32,781 nucleotides of DNA, from positions 1 to 32,781 of IMG/VR virus record IMGVR_UViG_3300047287_000247, one strand, 5' to 3'. This DNA comes from a virus. Within the stretch, counting starts at the first letter, position 1. Each line of letters starts with the position of its first letter. The notes under the pieces are model-generated. The model worked only from the letters and a program-made list of their open reading frames with translations, made no database searches and had not been told where the DNA came from. This document shows, piece by piece, positions 1 through 6,973 of this stretch. A program made the translations under genes and the position numbers.

Positions 1-12
1 GCAATCGAATGA
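1..12 (+). CDS. 3' end of an upstream gene (partial)
   Basis: Frame 1 reads three sense codons (Ala-Ile-Glu) and then TGA at 10-12. The stop overlaps the ATG at 9 in an ATGA junction, the same coupling used by other gene pairs in this window (9476, 26879 on the minus strand, 32624). Only the last codons are present, so nothing can be said about the product. Confidence 0.45.
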   Translation, partial: AIE

Positions 13-224
13 CCCTGCTCAATGAACTGACCGAGCTCTACTGGAGCCTGGGGGAATACAGCATCGATGACCGCCGGCGCATGAAGGCGGTGGTGCATGA
101 GATCAGCCAACGCATCCGCACTTGGGCCCCTGACGAAGGCCAAGCCCGCATCTGCTTCCTGGCCATCAATGAGGTGGCCGATCGACTCATCCGCGAAACC
201 ACTGATGACAAACCCCAAGGTTGA
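9..224 (+). CDS. Small hypothetical protein, 71 aa
   Basis: I do not recognise this protein. It is a 71-residue, charged, probably helical polypeptide with no membrane segment or signal peptide. The ATG at 9 is chosen because it overlaps the stop of the preceding frame (ATGA), which suggests translational coupling. The frame stays open to the window edge, so a longer protein is possible. It lies directly upstream of a 49-aa gene and the T7 gp6-like exonuclease, so it probably belongs to the DNA-metabolism (class II-like) operon. Its 3' end overlaps the next gene by 20 nt. Confidence 0.55.
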   Translation: MTLLNELTELYWSLGEYSIDDRRRMKAVVHEISQRIRTWAPDEGQARICFLAINEVADRLIRETTDDKPQG

Positions 225-354
225 GCAGCGCCGCCAGGACTACCTCGAGTGGCTGTATCAGCGCTCCGGTCGCACCTGTGGCACCTACACCGGGCTCTAC
301 CAGGAGCGGCTGAAAGAGCTGGTTGAGCGGGACATGCAAGAGGCTGGCCTGTGA
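205..354 (+). CDS. Small hypothetical protein, 49 aa
   Basis: The start at ATG 205 gives a compact protein of 49 residues with the motif YLEWLYQRSGR near the N-terminus and GTYTGLYQERL in the middle. Longer readings of this frame begin inside the preceding gene and look like out-of-frame translation. Short proteins with a similar YLEWLYQ/GLYTGLY pattern occur near exonuclease genes in T7-like cyanophages as I remember them; that is recollection, not a search. It overlaps the previous gene by 20 nt and its stop overlaps the GTG start of the exonuclease (GTGA), so the three genes are likely co-translated. Function unknown. Confidence 0.6.
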   Translation: MTNPKVEQRRQDYLEWLYQRSGRTCGTYTGLYQERLKELVERDMQEAGL

Positions 355-1091
355 AGCTACTGATTGACGCCGAGGTCTACCTGTTCCGCTCCGCCACCGC
401 GGCGGAATGGGAGGCCGAGTGGGATGACGGCGACTGGACCTATCTGTGCCGACACGCTGATGCGCAGGCCAACTTCCAGGAGTTGATCGCCGAGATCCGT
501 GAGGGCGCCCCCGATCACCAGCCCGTTCTGGTCTTCGGGGATCGCGTCTCCTTTCGCTTTGGCGTGTGGCCCCAGTACAAGGCCAACCGCAAGAAATGCC
601 GACGCCCCGCCGGCTACCGGCAGCTGGTTGAGTGGGTCGAGAAGGCTGCTCCGTCCCGCGGCTGGCGGGTTGCGCGCCTGCCTGACATCGAAGGCGATGA
701 CGTGCTGGGCGTGCTGTACGAAGACGGCGACATCATCGCCTCCCTCGACAAAGACCTACTCACCATCCCGGGCCTGCACCTGCGCAATGGCGAGATCATT
801 CACGCCAGCAGGCTCGAGGCTGATCGCACCTTCTACGCCCAGGTGCTGACTGGCGATGCAACTGATAACTACCCCGGCTGCCCTGGCTATGGCCCGGTGA
901 CAGCGGAGAGGGCCTTGGCCAGTTGCTCTACGGAGGTGGAGATGTGGCAGACGGTGCTTGCCGCCTACGCCAAGAAGGAGCTCAGCGAGGACTATGCGAT
1001 CACCCAAGCCAGGTGTGCTCGCATCCTTCGGGCTGGCGAGTATGACTTGCAAACCGGCACTCCCCTGCTATGGAGCCCGCCGGTAGCCTGA
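351..1091 (+). CDS. T7 gp6-like 5'-3' exonuclease (FEN/PIN-like fold)
   Basis: The 246-residue protein matches the layout of T7 gene 6 exonuclease, the 5'-3' double-strand exonuclease that removes RNA primers and degrades host DNA for nucleotide recycling. Visible metal-binding acidic residues are D6 in LLIDAE, D64 in VFGDRV, the EGDD cluster at 114-117, SLDKD at 131-135, and GDATDNY at 168-174 followed by a helix-hairpin-like GYGPVTAE. The PQYKANRK motif (74-81) and the C-terminal ARILRAGEYDLQ are close to T7 gp6 (YKANRK, ARILRDGDYDF). The start is GTG at 351, overlapping the previous stop. T7 gp6 is about 300 residues, so this is a somewhat short version. It is the last recognisable DNA-metabolism gene before the virion genes. 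Confidence 0.93.
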   Translation: MKLLIDAEVYLFRSATAAEWEAEWDDGDWTYLCRHADAQANFQELIAEIREGAPDHQPVLVFGDRVSFRFGVWPQYKANRKKCRRPAGYRQLVEWVEKAAPSRGWRVARLPDIEGDDVLGVLYEDGDIIASLDKDLLTIPGLHLRNGEIIHASRLEADRTFYAQVLTGDATDNYPGCPGYGPVTAERALASCSTEVEMWQTVLAAYAKKELSEDYAITQARCARILRAGEYDLQTGTPLLWSPPVA

Positions 1092-1110
1092 CTACATCTG
1101 CGGGCCTGTA

Positions 1111-1302
1111 GTGGTTGCACTGCCTCCGATCTCCGAGCGTCTCGTCAGTGCATTGGCGCAACAATTCCCGGATCGGGCGCCTGATTTGCAGTGGACCGAA
1201 AAGGAGGTCTGGTTCCGCTCTGGCCAGGCCTCTGTGGTCCGCTACTTGATCACAGTCATGCAGGAGCAGTTCGAGAAAGGCATTGATTTGGAGGTGGGCT
1301 GA
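1111..1302 (+). CDS. Small conserved phage-type protein, 63 aa
   Basis: The frame opens with GTG at 1111, 19 nt after the exonuclease stop. The product is soluble and small, with the pattern LPPISERLVSALAQQFPDR, a central PDLQWTEKEVWF, and RYLITVMQEQFE at the end. I recall similar short proteins between the exonuclease and portal genes in T7-like cyanophages, but the role is unknown to me. Its TGA overlaps the next ATG by one base (TGATG), so it is probably co-translated with the virion genes that follow. Confidence 0.6.
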   Translation: MVALPPISERLVSALAQQFPDRAPDLQWTEKEVWFRSGQASVVRYLITVMQEQFEKGIDLEVG

Positions 1303-1853
1303 TGTGTGTTGGAGGAGGCGGAGGCGGCACGCCGGCGGCACGCATCACTGACCCGCTGCGCAGCACCAAGCAGTACAAACAGGCCACACAGCGGGTCCAG
1401 CGGGTGAAAGCACGCAAGGGCCAGATGAGTCCTGCCGCCTACAAGGAAAAGCTGGGCAATGCCAGGCGGCAGCGCAAGGCGGTCAAGACCAAATACAAAG
1501 ATCCTCGCTCCAACCGGGTCGAGAACGACACCCAGTTCATGTGGGAGGAGGTCAAAGACCTGCTGGCCCCGGACAACCCGCTGAACCTGGCGCAGGATCT
1601 GCTGAACCAGTCGAACCAGGGGCTGCAGGACACGCTGACGCAGCTCAAGGATCTGTCGGAGATGGCCGCCGACAACCAGCAGCTATTGCAGCAAGACGCC
1701 ATGCGGCAGAGCTTGCTGAAGGGCGCGCCCCCGCCAGAGGACAGCGCTGATCGGCCGGTGGTCGGCCGGTTCCGCGACGAGAACTACAGGCCTGGGCAGA
1801 CCAGGCAGGCGCTGCGGATTGACCGCACCCCCTCCAGCACCCTCACCATCTAG
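1302..1853 (+). CDS. Putative small virion/tail-assembly protein (gp6.7/gp7.3-like position)
   Basis: This 183-residue protein begins MCVGG followed by a Gly run (residues 4-9), continues with a Lys/Arg/Gln-rich helical region (about 20-70), and then a long polar helix (about 90-140, rich in Gln, Leu and Asp). Its tail ends in RIDRTPSSTLTI. T7 has two small virion proteins just upstream of the portal gene (gp6.7 and gp7.3), and gp7.3 ends with a similar short hydrophobic SL-V-GGGINI tail. The position and C-terminal style fit such a protein, but the similarity is only in layout. The start overlaps the previous stop by one base. Confidence 0.55.
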   Translation: MCVGGGGGGTPAARITDPLRSTKQYKQATQRVQRVKARKGQMSPAAYKEKLGNARRQRKAVKTKYKDPRSNRVENDTQFMWEEVKDLLAPDNPLNLAQDLLNQSNQGLQDTLTQLKDLSEMAADNQQLLQQDAMRQSLLKGAPPPEDSADRPVVGRFRDENYRPGQTRQALRIDRTPSSTLTI

Positions 1854-1864
1854 GAGCACGACCG

Positions 1865-2605
1865 ATGGCCAAGAACGCCAACAAAAAGATCAAGCAGGCC
1901 CTGCAGGGCAACAACAAACTGACCAGGTCCGAGATTCAAAATCTCAACAACGCCGGCATTTCCACCGCGAAGATCCTCACCGTCGCCGCCAAGAACGACG
2001 CAACGATTGGGGATAGAGCGCAGGAGGCCTACAACATTGACCAGAACAAGAAGGGCGTTATCAGCTACACGCCAACGGCAATGGACGCAGCCCCAAAGCC
2101 TGGCTCTGGCTGGGCTGTTACCGGCTCGCAGACAACGCAGTCGCCCGTAATGAAAGGGGAGAGCTCCACCACGACTCTGCCGACCTACAGCTTTATGCCT
2201 TCTACGAAGGTGACGGTCAACAAGGGGCCGGCAGACCCTGCCACAGCAACCGATACGACGCAGGCACCCGCATCAAATCAAACTCAGCAGTGGTCTGACT
2301 CGGTTGATGCCGGCACGCAGGCAATGATCGACGCGATCAATGCGTCAGTCGCCCAGAACCAGGCGAACCAAGACCTCTACATGGGGATGATCAATGACTT
2401 GATGAGCCAGATGTCGGCTGCGAATACACAGCAGCAGCAGATGTCGGCCACGCCTTACGCCGTAATGACGACCACCAGCGCTCCGGTCCAAGGCGCACAG
2501 GTGACACAGGCGATCAACCGCCGCCTGAAGAACCTCAACACCTCGTTGGCGATCTCGCCGACTGAGACCGCAACGGCCGGCACTGGCCTCAACATCCCCG
2601 TCTGA
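1865..2605 (+). CDS. Putative small virion protein, T7 gp7.3-like tail
   Basis: The 246-residue protein has a basic N-terminus (MAKNANKKIKQALQG), a Thr/Pro/Ser-rich low-complexity middle (about 70-150), a Gln/Asn/Met-rich helix (about 155-195), and the C-terminal signature NTSLAISPTETATAG-GLNIPV. T7 gp7.3, a tail-assembly virion protein, likewise ends SLSVARSSGGGINI directly before the portal gene. I infer the same role from the adjacent portal and this tail. The preceding protein ends in the same style, so the two may be paralogues in function. The gene starts 11 nt after the previous stop and ends 2 nt before the portal ATG. Confidence 0.55.
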   Translation: MAKNANKKIKQALQGNNKLTRSEIQNLNNAGISTAKILTVAAKNDATIGDRAQEAYNIDQNKKGVISYTPTAMDAAPKPGSGWAVTGSQTTQSPVMKGESSTTTLPTYSFMPSTKVTVNKGPADPATATDTTQAPASNQTQQWSDSVDAGTQAMIDAINASVAQNQANQDLYMGMINDLMSQMSAANTQQQQMSATPYAVMTTTSAPVQGAQVTQAINRRLKNLNTSLAISPTETATAGTGLNIPV

Positions 2606-2607
2606 TC

Positions 2608-4224
2608 ATGGCCACTGCAGCGCAGCGTTACCGGGCCCTCGAGTCCGATCGGAACTACTACCTCGAGCGGGGACGGGAGGCTGCGCGGCTGACCCTTCCC
2701 TACCTCGTGCCGTCCAGCAACGAGCCCACTAAGGGGAACAAAGAAGTGTTCCCCCTTCCGTGGAATGGCATCGGCGCCCGGGGCGTGCTCAATTTGGCGA
2801 GCCGGATGCTTTTGGCTCTTCTCCCTCCAACGCAGAGCTTCTTTCGGTTCACGCTCAACGAGATGGAGATGATCCGCCAGGGCATCGACACCTCCCAGAA
2901 GTCAGAGTTTGATTCGGCCCTGGCAAAGATGGAGCAGGAAGTGCTCCGCTCGATCGAGGGCACCAACGATCGGGTCGCCTTCCATGAGGCGCTGCTGTGG
3001 CTGATCGTCTGCGGCAACGTGCTGCTCTACGTCGGCAAAGACGGGCTGAAGGTTTATCACCTGAACCGCTACGTCTGCTCGCGCGACCCCATGGGCAATC
3101 CCCTGGAGGTGGTGACGTGCGAGGAGCTGGCGATGAACACGCTCCCGCCCGAGATCAAAGCGCTGCTCGAGGAGGACGAAGACGACGTTGTCGGCCGCCT
3201 GGCCAAGGACGACTACGACGAGATCGGCGAGTACGACAAGACGGTCAAGGTCTACACCTGCGTTCACTGGGATAAGGGCAAGGTCGAGTGGTACCAGGAG
3301 GTCAAGGGCAAGCGGATCCCCGGCAGCGAGGGCGAGGCCCCGATCGAGTCGAACCCGTGGATGCCACTGCGCATGTCCCGCGTGGATGGCCAGCCCTACG
3401 GGGTGGGCTACGTCGAGTCAGCCGCGCTGGCTGATCTCAAGACGGCTGAAGCCCTAAGCCAGGCGGTGGCCGAAGGCTCCCTGGCCAGCGCTGCGATCCG
3501 ATTCCTGGTGCGCCCCAATGGCGTCACCAAGGCCAAGGCCCTGGCGGATGCTGCCAACGGCGCCTTTGTTGTCGGCGACATCAATGACGTCCAGGCCTTG
3601 CAGGTGCAGAAGGCCGGCGACATGCAGGTGGCCATGGCCGGCCTGGCCAGGGTTGAGGCCCGCCTCAGCCAAGCGTTCATGCTCGCCGACGTGCGCGACA
3701 GCGAGCGCACCACCGCAGAAGAGGTCCGCCTCCAGGCGCTGCAGATCGAGAACTCCCTTGGCTCGATCTATTCGATCCTCACCACCGAGTTCCAGACCCC
3801 CTACGTCACCCGCAAGCTGGATCTGCTGATCCGCCAAGGCAAGCTTCAGCCCCTGCCCAAGGAGCTGGTGCGCCCAGTGGTCAGCGTGGGCCTGGCTGCC
3901 GTTGGCCGCAGCAATGACCTCGAACGGGTGGTGCGCTTTGTCAGCACCATCGCCGAGCTCGGCAACGCCATTGGCCAGCAGGAGGTGACGATGCGGGTCA
4001 ACCCCTCTGAGTTGATCCGCCGACTCGCCGCCTCCATGGGCGTCGACACCGTTGGCCTAATCAAGACCGACGAGGAAGTCGCCGCCGAACAGCAGCAGGC
4101 CCAGCAGATGGCGCTTGCTCAGCAGGCCATGGCGTCACCCATGGCCGACCCGCAGAAACAGGCTGAGGCCGCTGCCATCGAGCAGCAGCTGGCCAACCCT
4201 GACCAACCCACCGAACCGCAATGA
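2608..4224 (+). CDS. Portal (head-tail connector) protein, T7 gp8-like
   Basis: Portal proteins form the dodecameric ring at one capsid vertex through which DNA is packaged and ejected. The 538-residue length is almost that of T7 gp8 (536). The N-terminus RYRALESDRNYYLERGRE followed by LTLPYLVP, the QSFFRF segment (about residue 77) and the NPWMPLRMSRVDGQPYGVGY block (about 247-267) are typical of the T7-type portal family. The C-terminus is a long Ala/Gln-rich helix (about 485-538), comparable to the T7 portal barrel and tail. It lies directly before scaffold and capsid genes, with its TGA overlapping the scaffold ATG (ATGA). Confidence 0.95.
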   Translation: MATAAQRYRALESDRNYYLERGREAARLTLPYLVPSSNEPTKGNKEVFPLPWNGIGARGVLNLASRMLLALLPPTQSFFRFTLNEMEMIRQGIDTSQKSEFDSALAKMEQEVLRSIEGTNDRVAFHEALLWLIVCGNVLLYVGKDGLKVYHLNRYVCSRDPMGNPLEVVTCEELAMNTLPPEIKALLEEDEDDVVGRLAKDDYDEIGEYDKTVKVYTCVHWDKGKVEWYQEVKGKRIPGSEGEAPIESNPWMPLRMSRVDGQPYGVGYVESAALADLKTAEALSQAVAEGSLASAAIRFLVRPNGVTKAKALADAANGAFVVGDINDVQALQVQKAGDMQVAMAGLARVEARLSQAFMLADVRDSERTTAEEVRLQALQIENSLGSIYSILTTEFQTPYVTRKLDLLIRQGKLQPLPKELVRPVVSVGLAAVGRSNDLERVVRFVSTIAELGNAIGQQEVTMRVNPSELIRRLAASMGVDTVGLIKTDEEVAAEQQQAQQMALAQQAMASPMADPQKQAEAAAIEQQLANPDQPTEPQ

Positions 4225-5081
4225 CCCAAGCACCCGTCGACAACAGCCTCAGCACAGCTGAAGCCATCAACGAAACGCCGGTCGCCCCCGGGCAGGAGAG
4301 CCTGCTCGAGGAGTTCCTGGCAGAACGGGACGCTGAACAGGCTGAGCCGGAGAAGATCCTCGGCAAGTTCAACAGCCAGGAGGAGCTGGCCAAGGCGTAT
4401 CAGGAGCTGGAAAGGAAACTGGGCCAGCCCAAAGACCAGCCCGCAGAGACCTTGCCTTCACCCCCCAAGGCTTACACCCGGGAGGAAGGCGTCAAGGAGT
4501 ACGGCGAGTTTCTGGCCGGCAAGTTTGAGGAAGCTGAGTTCAACCCCTACGAAATGGCTGCCGCCTTTGAGGCAGGCCAGGACGTCGAGTCGTTCATGGC
4601 CAAGCTCGAGGGCGTTGGCATCCCCCGCTCCATCGTCGAGCGCTACCTCGAAGGCGGCTACGAATCCGCGCCTGGGTCCGTTGAACTCAGTGCTGAGGAT
4701 CAGGCCGAGATCAAAGGCCTGGTCGGCGGCGAGGAGCAGTTCCAGCAGCTGTCGGCCTGGGTGAAAGAGAACGTCCCCCAGGACGAGATCGACGAATACA
4801 ACGCAGTGGTCGCGGCTGGGAACAAAGAGGCGATCCGCTGGGCGCTGAAAGCGATGCAGGCACGGGCATCCCAGGGCAGCGCACCCAAGCAGGCAACCCT
4901 TAAGGAGCCGGAGCTGGTGGGCAGCGGCCGCGCGCCATCGGCCGGCAAGACATTCGAGTCGAAAGCCCAAGTTCTCGAGGCGATGAACAAACTCAACGGC
5001 AAGGGTCAGCGCCTGTACGACGTTGACGAGGCCTACCGCGCGCAGGTGATTCGGATGTTGGACGCTTCCGACGTGTTCTAG
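4221..5081 (+). CDS. Scaffolding (capsid assembly) protein, T7 gp9-like
   Basis: The product is 286 residues, strongly acidic and Glu/Gln-rich, with the motif ILGKFNSQEELAKAYQELE (about 47-65), which is the usual N-terminal signature of T7-type scaffolds. The C-terminus is a short basic helix (YRAQVIRMLDASDVF) that in T7 gp9 contacts the capsid protein. It would drive procapsid assembly and leave before DNA packaging. It sits between portal and capsid as in T7 (gp9, 307 aa). The start overlaps the portal stop by 4 nt. Confidence 0.92.
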   Translation: MTQAPVDNSLSTAEAINETPVAPGQESLLEEFLAERDAEQAEPEKILGKFNSQEELAKAYQELERKLGQPKDQPAETLPSPPKAYTREEGVKEYGEFLAGKFEEAEFNPYEMAAAFEAGQDVESFMAKLEGVGIPRSIVERYLEGGYESAPGSVELSAEDQAEIKGLVGGEEQFQQLSAWVKENVPQDEIDEYNAVVAAGNKEAIRWALKAMQARASQGSAPKQATLKEPELVGSGRAPSAGKTFESKAQVLEAMNKLNGKGQRLYDVDEAYRAQVIRMLDASDVF

Positions 5082-5090
5082 TTACTCTCA

Positions 5091-5133
5091 AGGGAGGCAA
5101 GTTCTACACCCCCGTAACTGAACGGGCCTCCCT
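5091..5133 (+). other. Inverted repeat between scaffold and capsid genes
   Basis: AGGGAGGC at 5091-5098 pairs perfectly with GCCTCCCT at 5126-5133 across a 27-nt loop. No T-run follows, so it is not a classical terminator. It could be an mRNA processing or stability element ahead of the highly expressed capsid gene. Confidence 0.4.
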
Positions 5134-5157
5134 AGGGAGACAACCCGGTGCAGAGGG

Positions 5158-5182
5158 GAAGAAGTCAGCCGATCACTTCTTC
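5158..5182 (+). promoter_or_regulatory. Hairpin 11 nt upstream of the capsid start
   Basis: GAAGAAGT (5158-5165) and ACTTCTTC (5175-5182) form a perfect 8-bp stem with a 9-nt loop, followed by TTT. The stem ends 11 nt before the capsid ATG, leaving no free Shine-Dalgarno sequence. The T-run is too short for a confident terminator. An RNase-processing or translation-control structure for the capsid message is the likelier reading. Confidence 0.45.
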
Positions 5183-5193
5183 TTTGAAACACC

Positions 5194-6204
5194 ATGGCTA
5201 CCCCTCCCGATGCCGCGCTTCAGCGGCTTGGTCAAATCAAAGGCACGGGTGATGACCGTGCCCTATTCCTCAAGCTCGGCGCTGCTGAAGTCCTCGATGC
5301 GTTCGAGCGCACCACCGTCTTCAAGGGCAAAACCCGCGAGCGCAACATCAAAGGTGGGAAGTCGGTTGCCTTCCCAATCACCGGGAAAATGGCAGCGAGG
5401 TACCACTCGCCCGGCGTTCCGATTCTCGGTGAAGGCAACAACCCTTCCGACCTGAACGAGCGCCTCATTGAGCTCGACGGCCTGATGATCGCCGACGCTG
5501 CTGTGGCAGAGATCGACGAGCTGATGGCGTACTACGACGTACGCCAGATCTACACCACCGAACTCGGCCGGGCCCTGGCCTACGAGTACGACAAGCGTGT
5601 GGCTCGCATCCTGTTCGCCGCCGCCTCCAATGTCACCGAGCCCCTGGGCAAGGCTGGCAACGCTGGCCGCATCGGCGCGGGCAAGACTCTCACCGCTGGC
5701 TACGCCGCTGCCACCAACCAAGCCAAGGGCGACGAGCTGGTCGACGCGATCTTCGCTGCACGGGTGAACTTCGATAAGAAGGACGTCCCCGTTGACGGCA
5801 TGTATGCCGTGTTTGCGCCCGAAGAGTATTACTACATCACGCAATCTTCGCGCGCGATCAACGCGGATTTCAACGGCGGCAGTGGCGGCAACGGCACCAT
5901 CGCCAGCGGCAAGACCCTGCAGGTGGCCGGCATCCCCATCCTGATGTCGAACCACGTCACCCAGGCGGCTTACACCAACGTCACCGGCGACAAGAACACT
6001 GACTACGCTCAGGATCTGTCGAAGTGCCGCGGCCTCATCTTCAACAAGGAAGCCGCCGGCGTGGTGACTCTGATGAGCCCCTCTCTGCAGATCACCAGCG
6101 GCGACTGGAACGTCCAGATGCAAGCAACCCTGATGGTGGCCCGCCAAGCCATCGGCATGGGCGTGCTTCGCGCTGAGGCCGCCTACAAGGTCGTGGTGCC
6201 TTAG
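5194..6204 (+). CDS. Major capsid protein, T7 gp10A-like
   Basis: This protein forms the icosahedral shell (HK97 fold in T7). Its 336 residues compare with 345 for T7 gp10A. Recognisable segments are ALFLKLGAAEVLDAFERTT (about 24-42), GKSVAFPITGKMAARYH (about 55-71), the E-loop and spine-type region near LIELDGLMIADAAVAEIDE, and the C-terminal QATLMVARQAIGMGVLRAE block. The start is ATG at 5194; no Shine-Dalgarno is evident, and a hairpin ends 11 nt upstream. An intrinsic terminator follows 39 nt after the stop, as the T7 terminator follows gene 10. No gp10B-type frameshift extension is obvious. Confidence 0.95.
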   Translation: MATPPDAALQRLGQIKGTGDDRALFLKLGAAEVLDAFERTTVFKGKTRERNIKGGKSVAFPITGKMAARYHSPGVPILGEGNNPSDLNERLIELDGLMIADAAVAEIDELMAYYDVRQIYTTELGRALAYEYDKRVARILFAAASNVTEPLGKAGNAGRIGAGKTLTAGYAAATNQAKGDELVDAIFAARVNFDKKDVPVDGMYAVFAPEEYYYITQSSRAINADFNGGSGGNGTIASGKTLQVAGIPILMSNHVTQAAYTNVTGDKNTDYAQDLSKCRGLIFNKEAAGVVTLMSPSLQITSGDWNVQMQATLMVARQAIGMGVLRAEAAYKVVVP

Positions 6205-6242
6205 GCTTCTATCCGACTCCCGCGAGTCGAGTGGAATGAGTT

Positions 6243-6270
6243 GGGGCTGGCTACGGCTGGCCCCTTTTTT
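6243..6270 (+). terminator. Strong intrinsic terminator after the capsid gene
   Basis: Bases 6243-6251 and 6256-6264 form a 9-bp stem (two G-U pairs) closed on a TACG loop by a C-G pair, the very stable cUACGg tetraloop. Six T residues (6265-6270) follow immediately. This is a textbook Rho-independent terminator, in the same place as the T7 terminator behind gene 10. It would lower transcription of the tail genes relative to capsid. Confidence 0.9.
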
Positions 6271-6288
6271 GTGCGGCTCGTACAGTTA

Positions 6289-6300
6289 GGGCTACGGCCC
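6289..6300 (+). other. Second small UACG hairpin before the tail tube gene
   Basis: GGGC (6289-6292), TACG (6293-6296) and GCCC (6297-6300) make a short hairpin with the same cUACGg tetraloop as the terminator just upstream. It has no T-run. It ends 10 nt before the ATG of the tail tubular A gene and may protect or expose that 5' end. Confidence 0.4.
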
Positions 6301-6310
6301 CGCAGAGAAA

Positions 6311-6973
6311 ATGGGCACCGCCAACCAGTCACTGACGCCAGGGCGGACCAGCCTTCTCGAGGCCGTCAACGTGCTGCTCGAGAACATCGGCGAAGCGCCG
6401 GTCGAAACACTCGAGAACGAGCAGGTTGCGGAGGCTCGAATCGCTGAGCGCACCCTGCTCGAGTTTCACAAGGAAGGGCAATCCAGAGGGTGGGCGTGGA
6501 ACACCGAATCCGGCTACCCCTTCAGCAAGGACGTCACCACCAACACGATCACCGTGCCGGCCAACGTGGTGCGGTGGTCGCCCGATCCGTACCAGTGGGC
6601 TGGGCGCTTTCAGCTGCGTGGGCAGAAGGTTTACGACCGCGAGAAGCGCACCTCAACTCTGGGTTCTGACATCACTCAGGTGCTGGCTGATGTGGTGTTC
6701 CTGCTGCCGTGGGATGACTGCCCAGAGCCTTTCAACCGCTGGATCACGATTCGATCCGCTCGTGTCTTCAGTGATCGCGTCCTGAGCTCTGACGCCCTGT
6801 TCAAGTACACGGCCATCGACGAGCAGGCAGCGCTGAATGAACTGCTGCGGATGGAGGCCGAGAACGACCACTACAACCTGCTGACCGGCGGCCCTGGCCT
6901 GCGCCCCTTCCCGACTTACAGCCCGGGCTACGGCCTGCTGCGCGGACCGGGAGGAGGGCACCTCATTGGCTGA
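6311..6973 (+). CDS. Tail tubular protein A, T7 gp11-like
   Basis: The tail tube A (adaptor) protein forms the dodecameric ring joining portal and nozzle. The 220-residue product has the family pattern: LLEAVNVLLENIGEAPV near residue 15, the helix ARIAERTLLEFHKEGQSRGW (about 42-61), NTESGYPFSKD, the VRWSPD segment, and a C-terminal helix with DEQAALNELLRMEAEND. T7 gp11 is 196 residues. The final 30 or so residues are Gly/Pro-rich. It starts at ATG 6311 after the terminator and overlaps the next gene by 8 nt. Confidence 0.93.
   Translation: MGTANQSLTPGRTSLLEAVNVLLENIGEAPVETLENEQVAEARIAERTLLEFHKEGQSRGWAWNTESGYPFSKDVTTNTITVPANVVRWSPDPYQWAGRFQLRGQKVYDREKRTSTLGSDITQVLADVVFLLPWDDCPEPFNRWITIRSARVFSDRVLSSDALFKYTAIDEQAALNELLRMEAENDHYNLLTGGPGLRPFPTYSPGYGLLRGPGGGHLIG

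Noticed and set aside
5263-6147. 294-aa minus-strand open frame opposite the capsid gene
   Set aside because: It is an antisense shadow of a well-supported capsid gene in GC-rich DNA, with Gly/Val/His-rich translation and no start signals.
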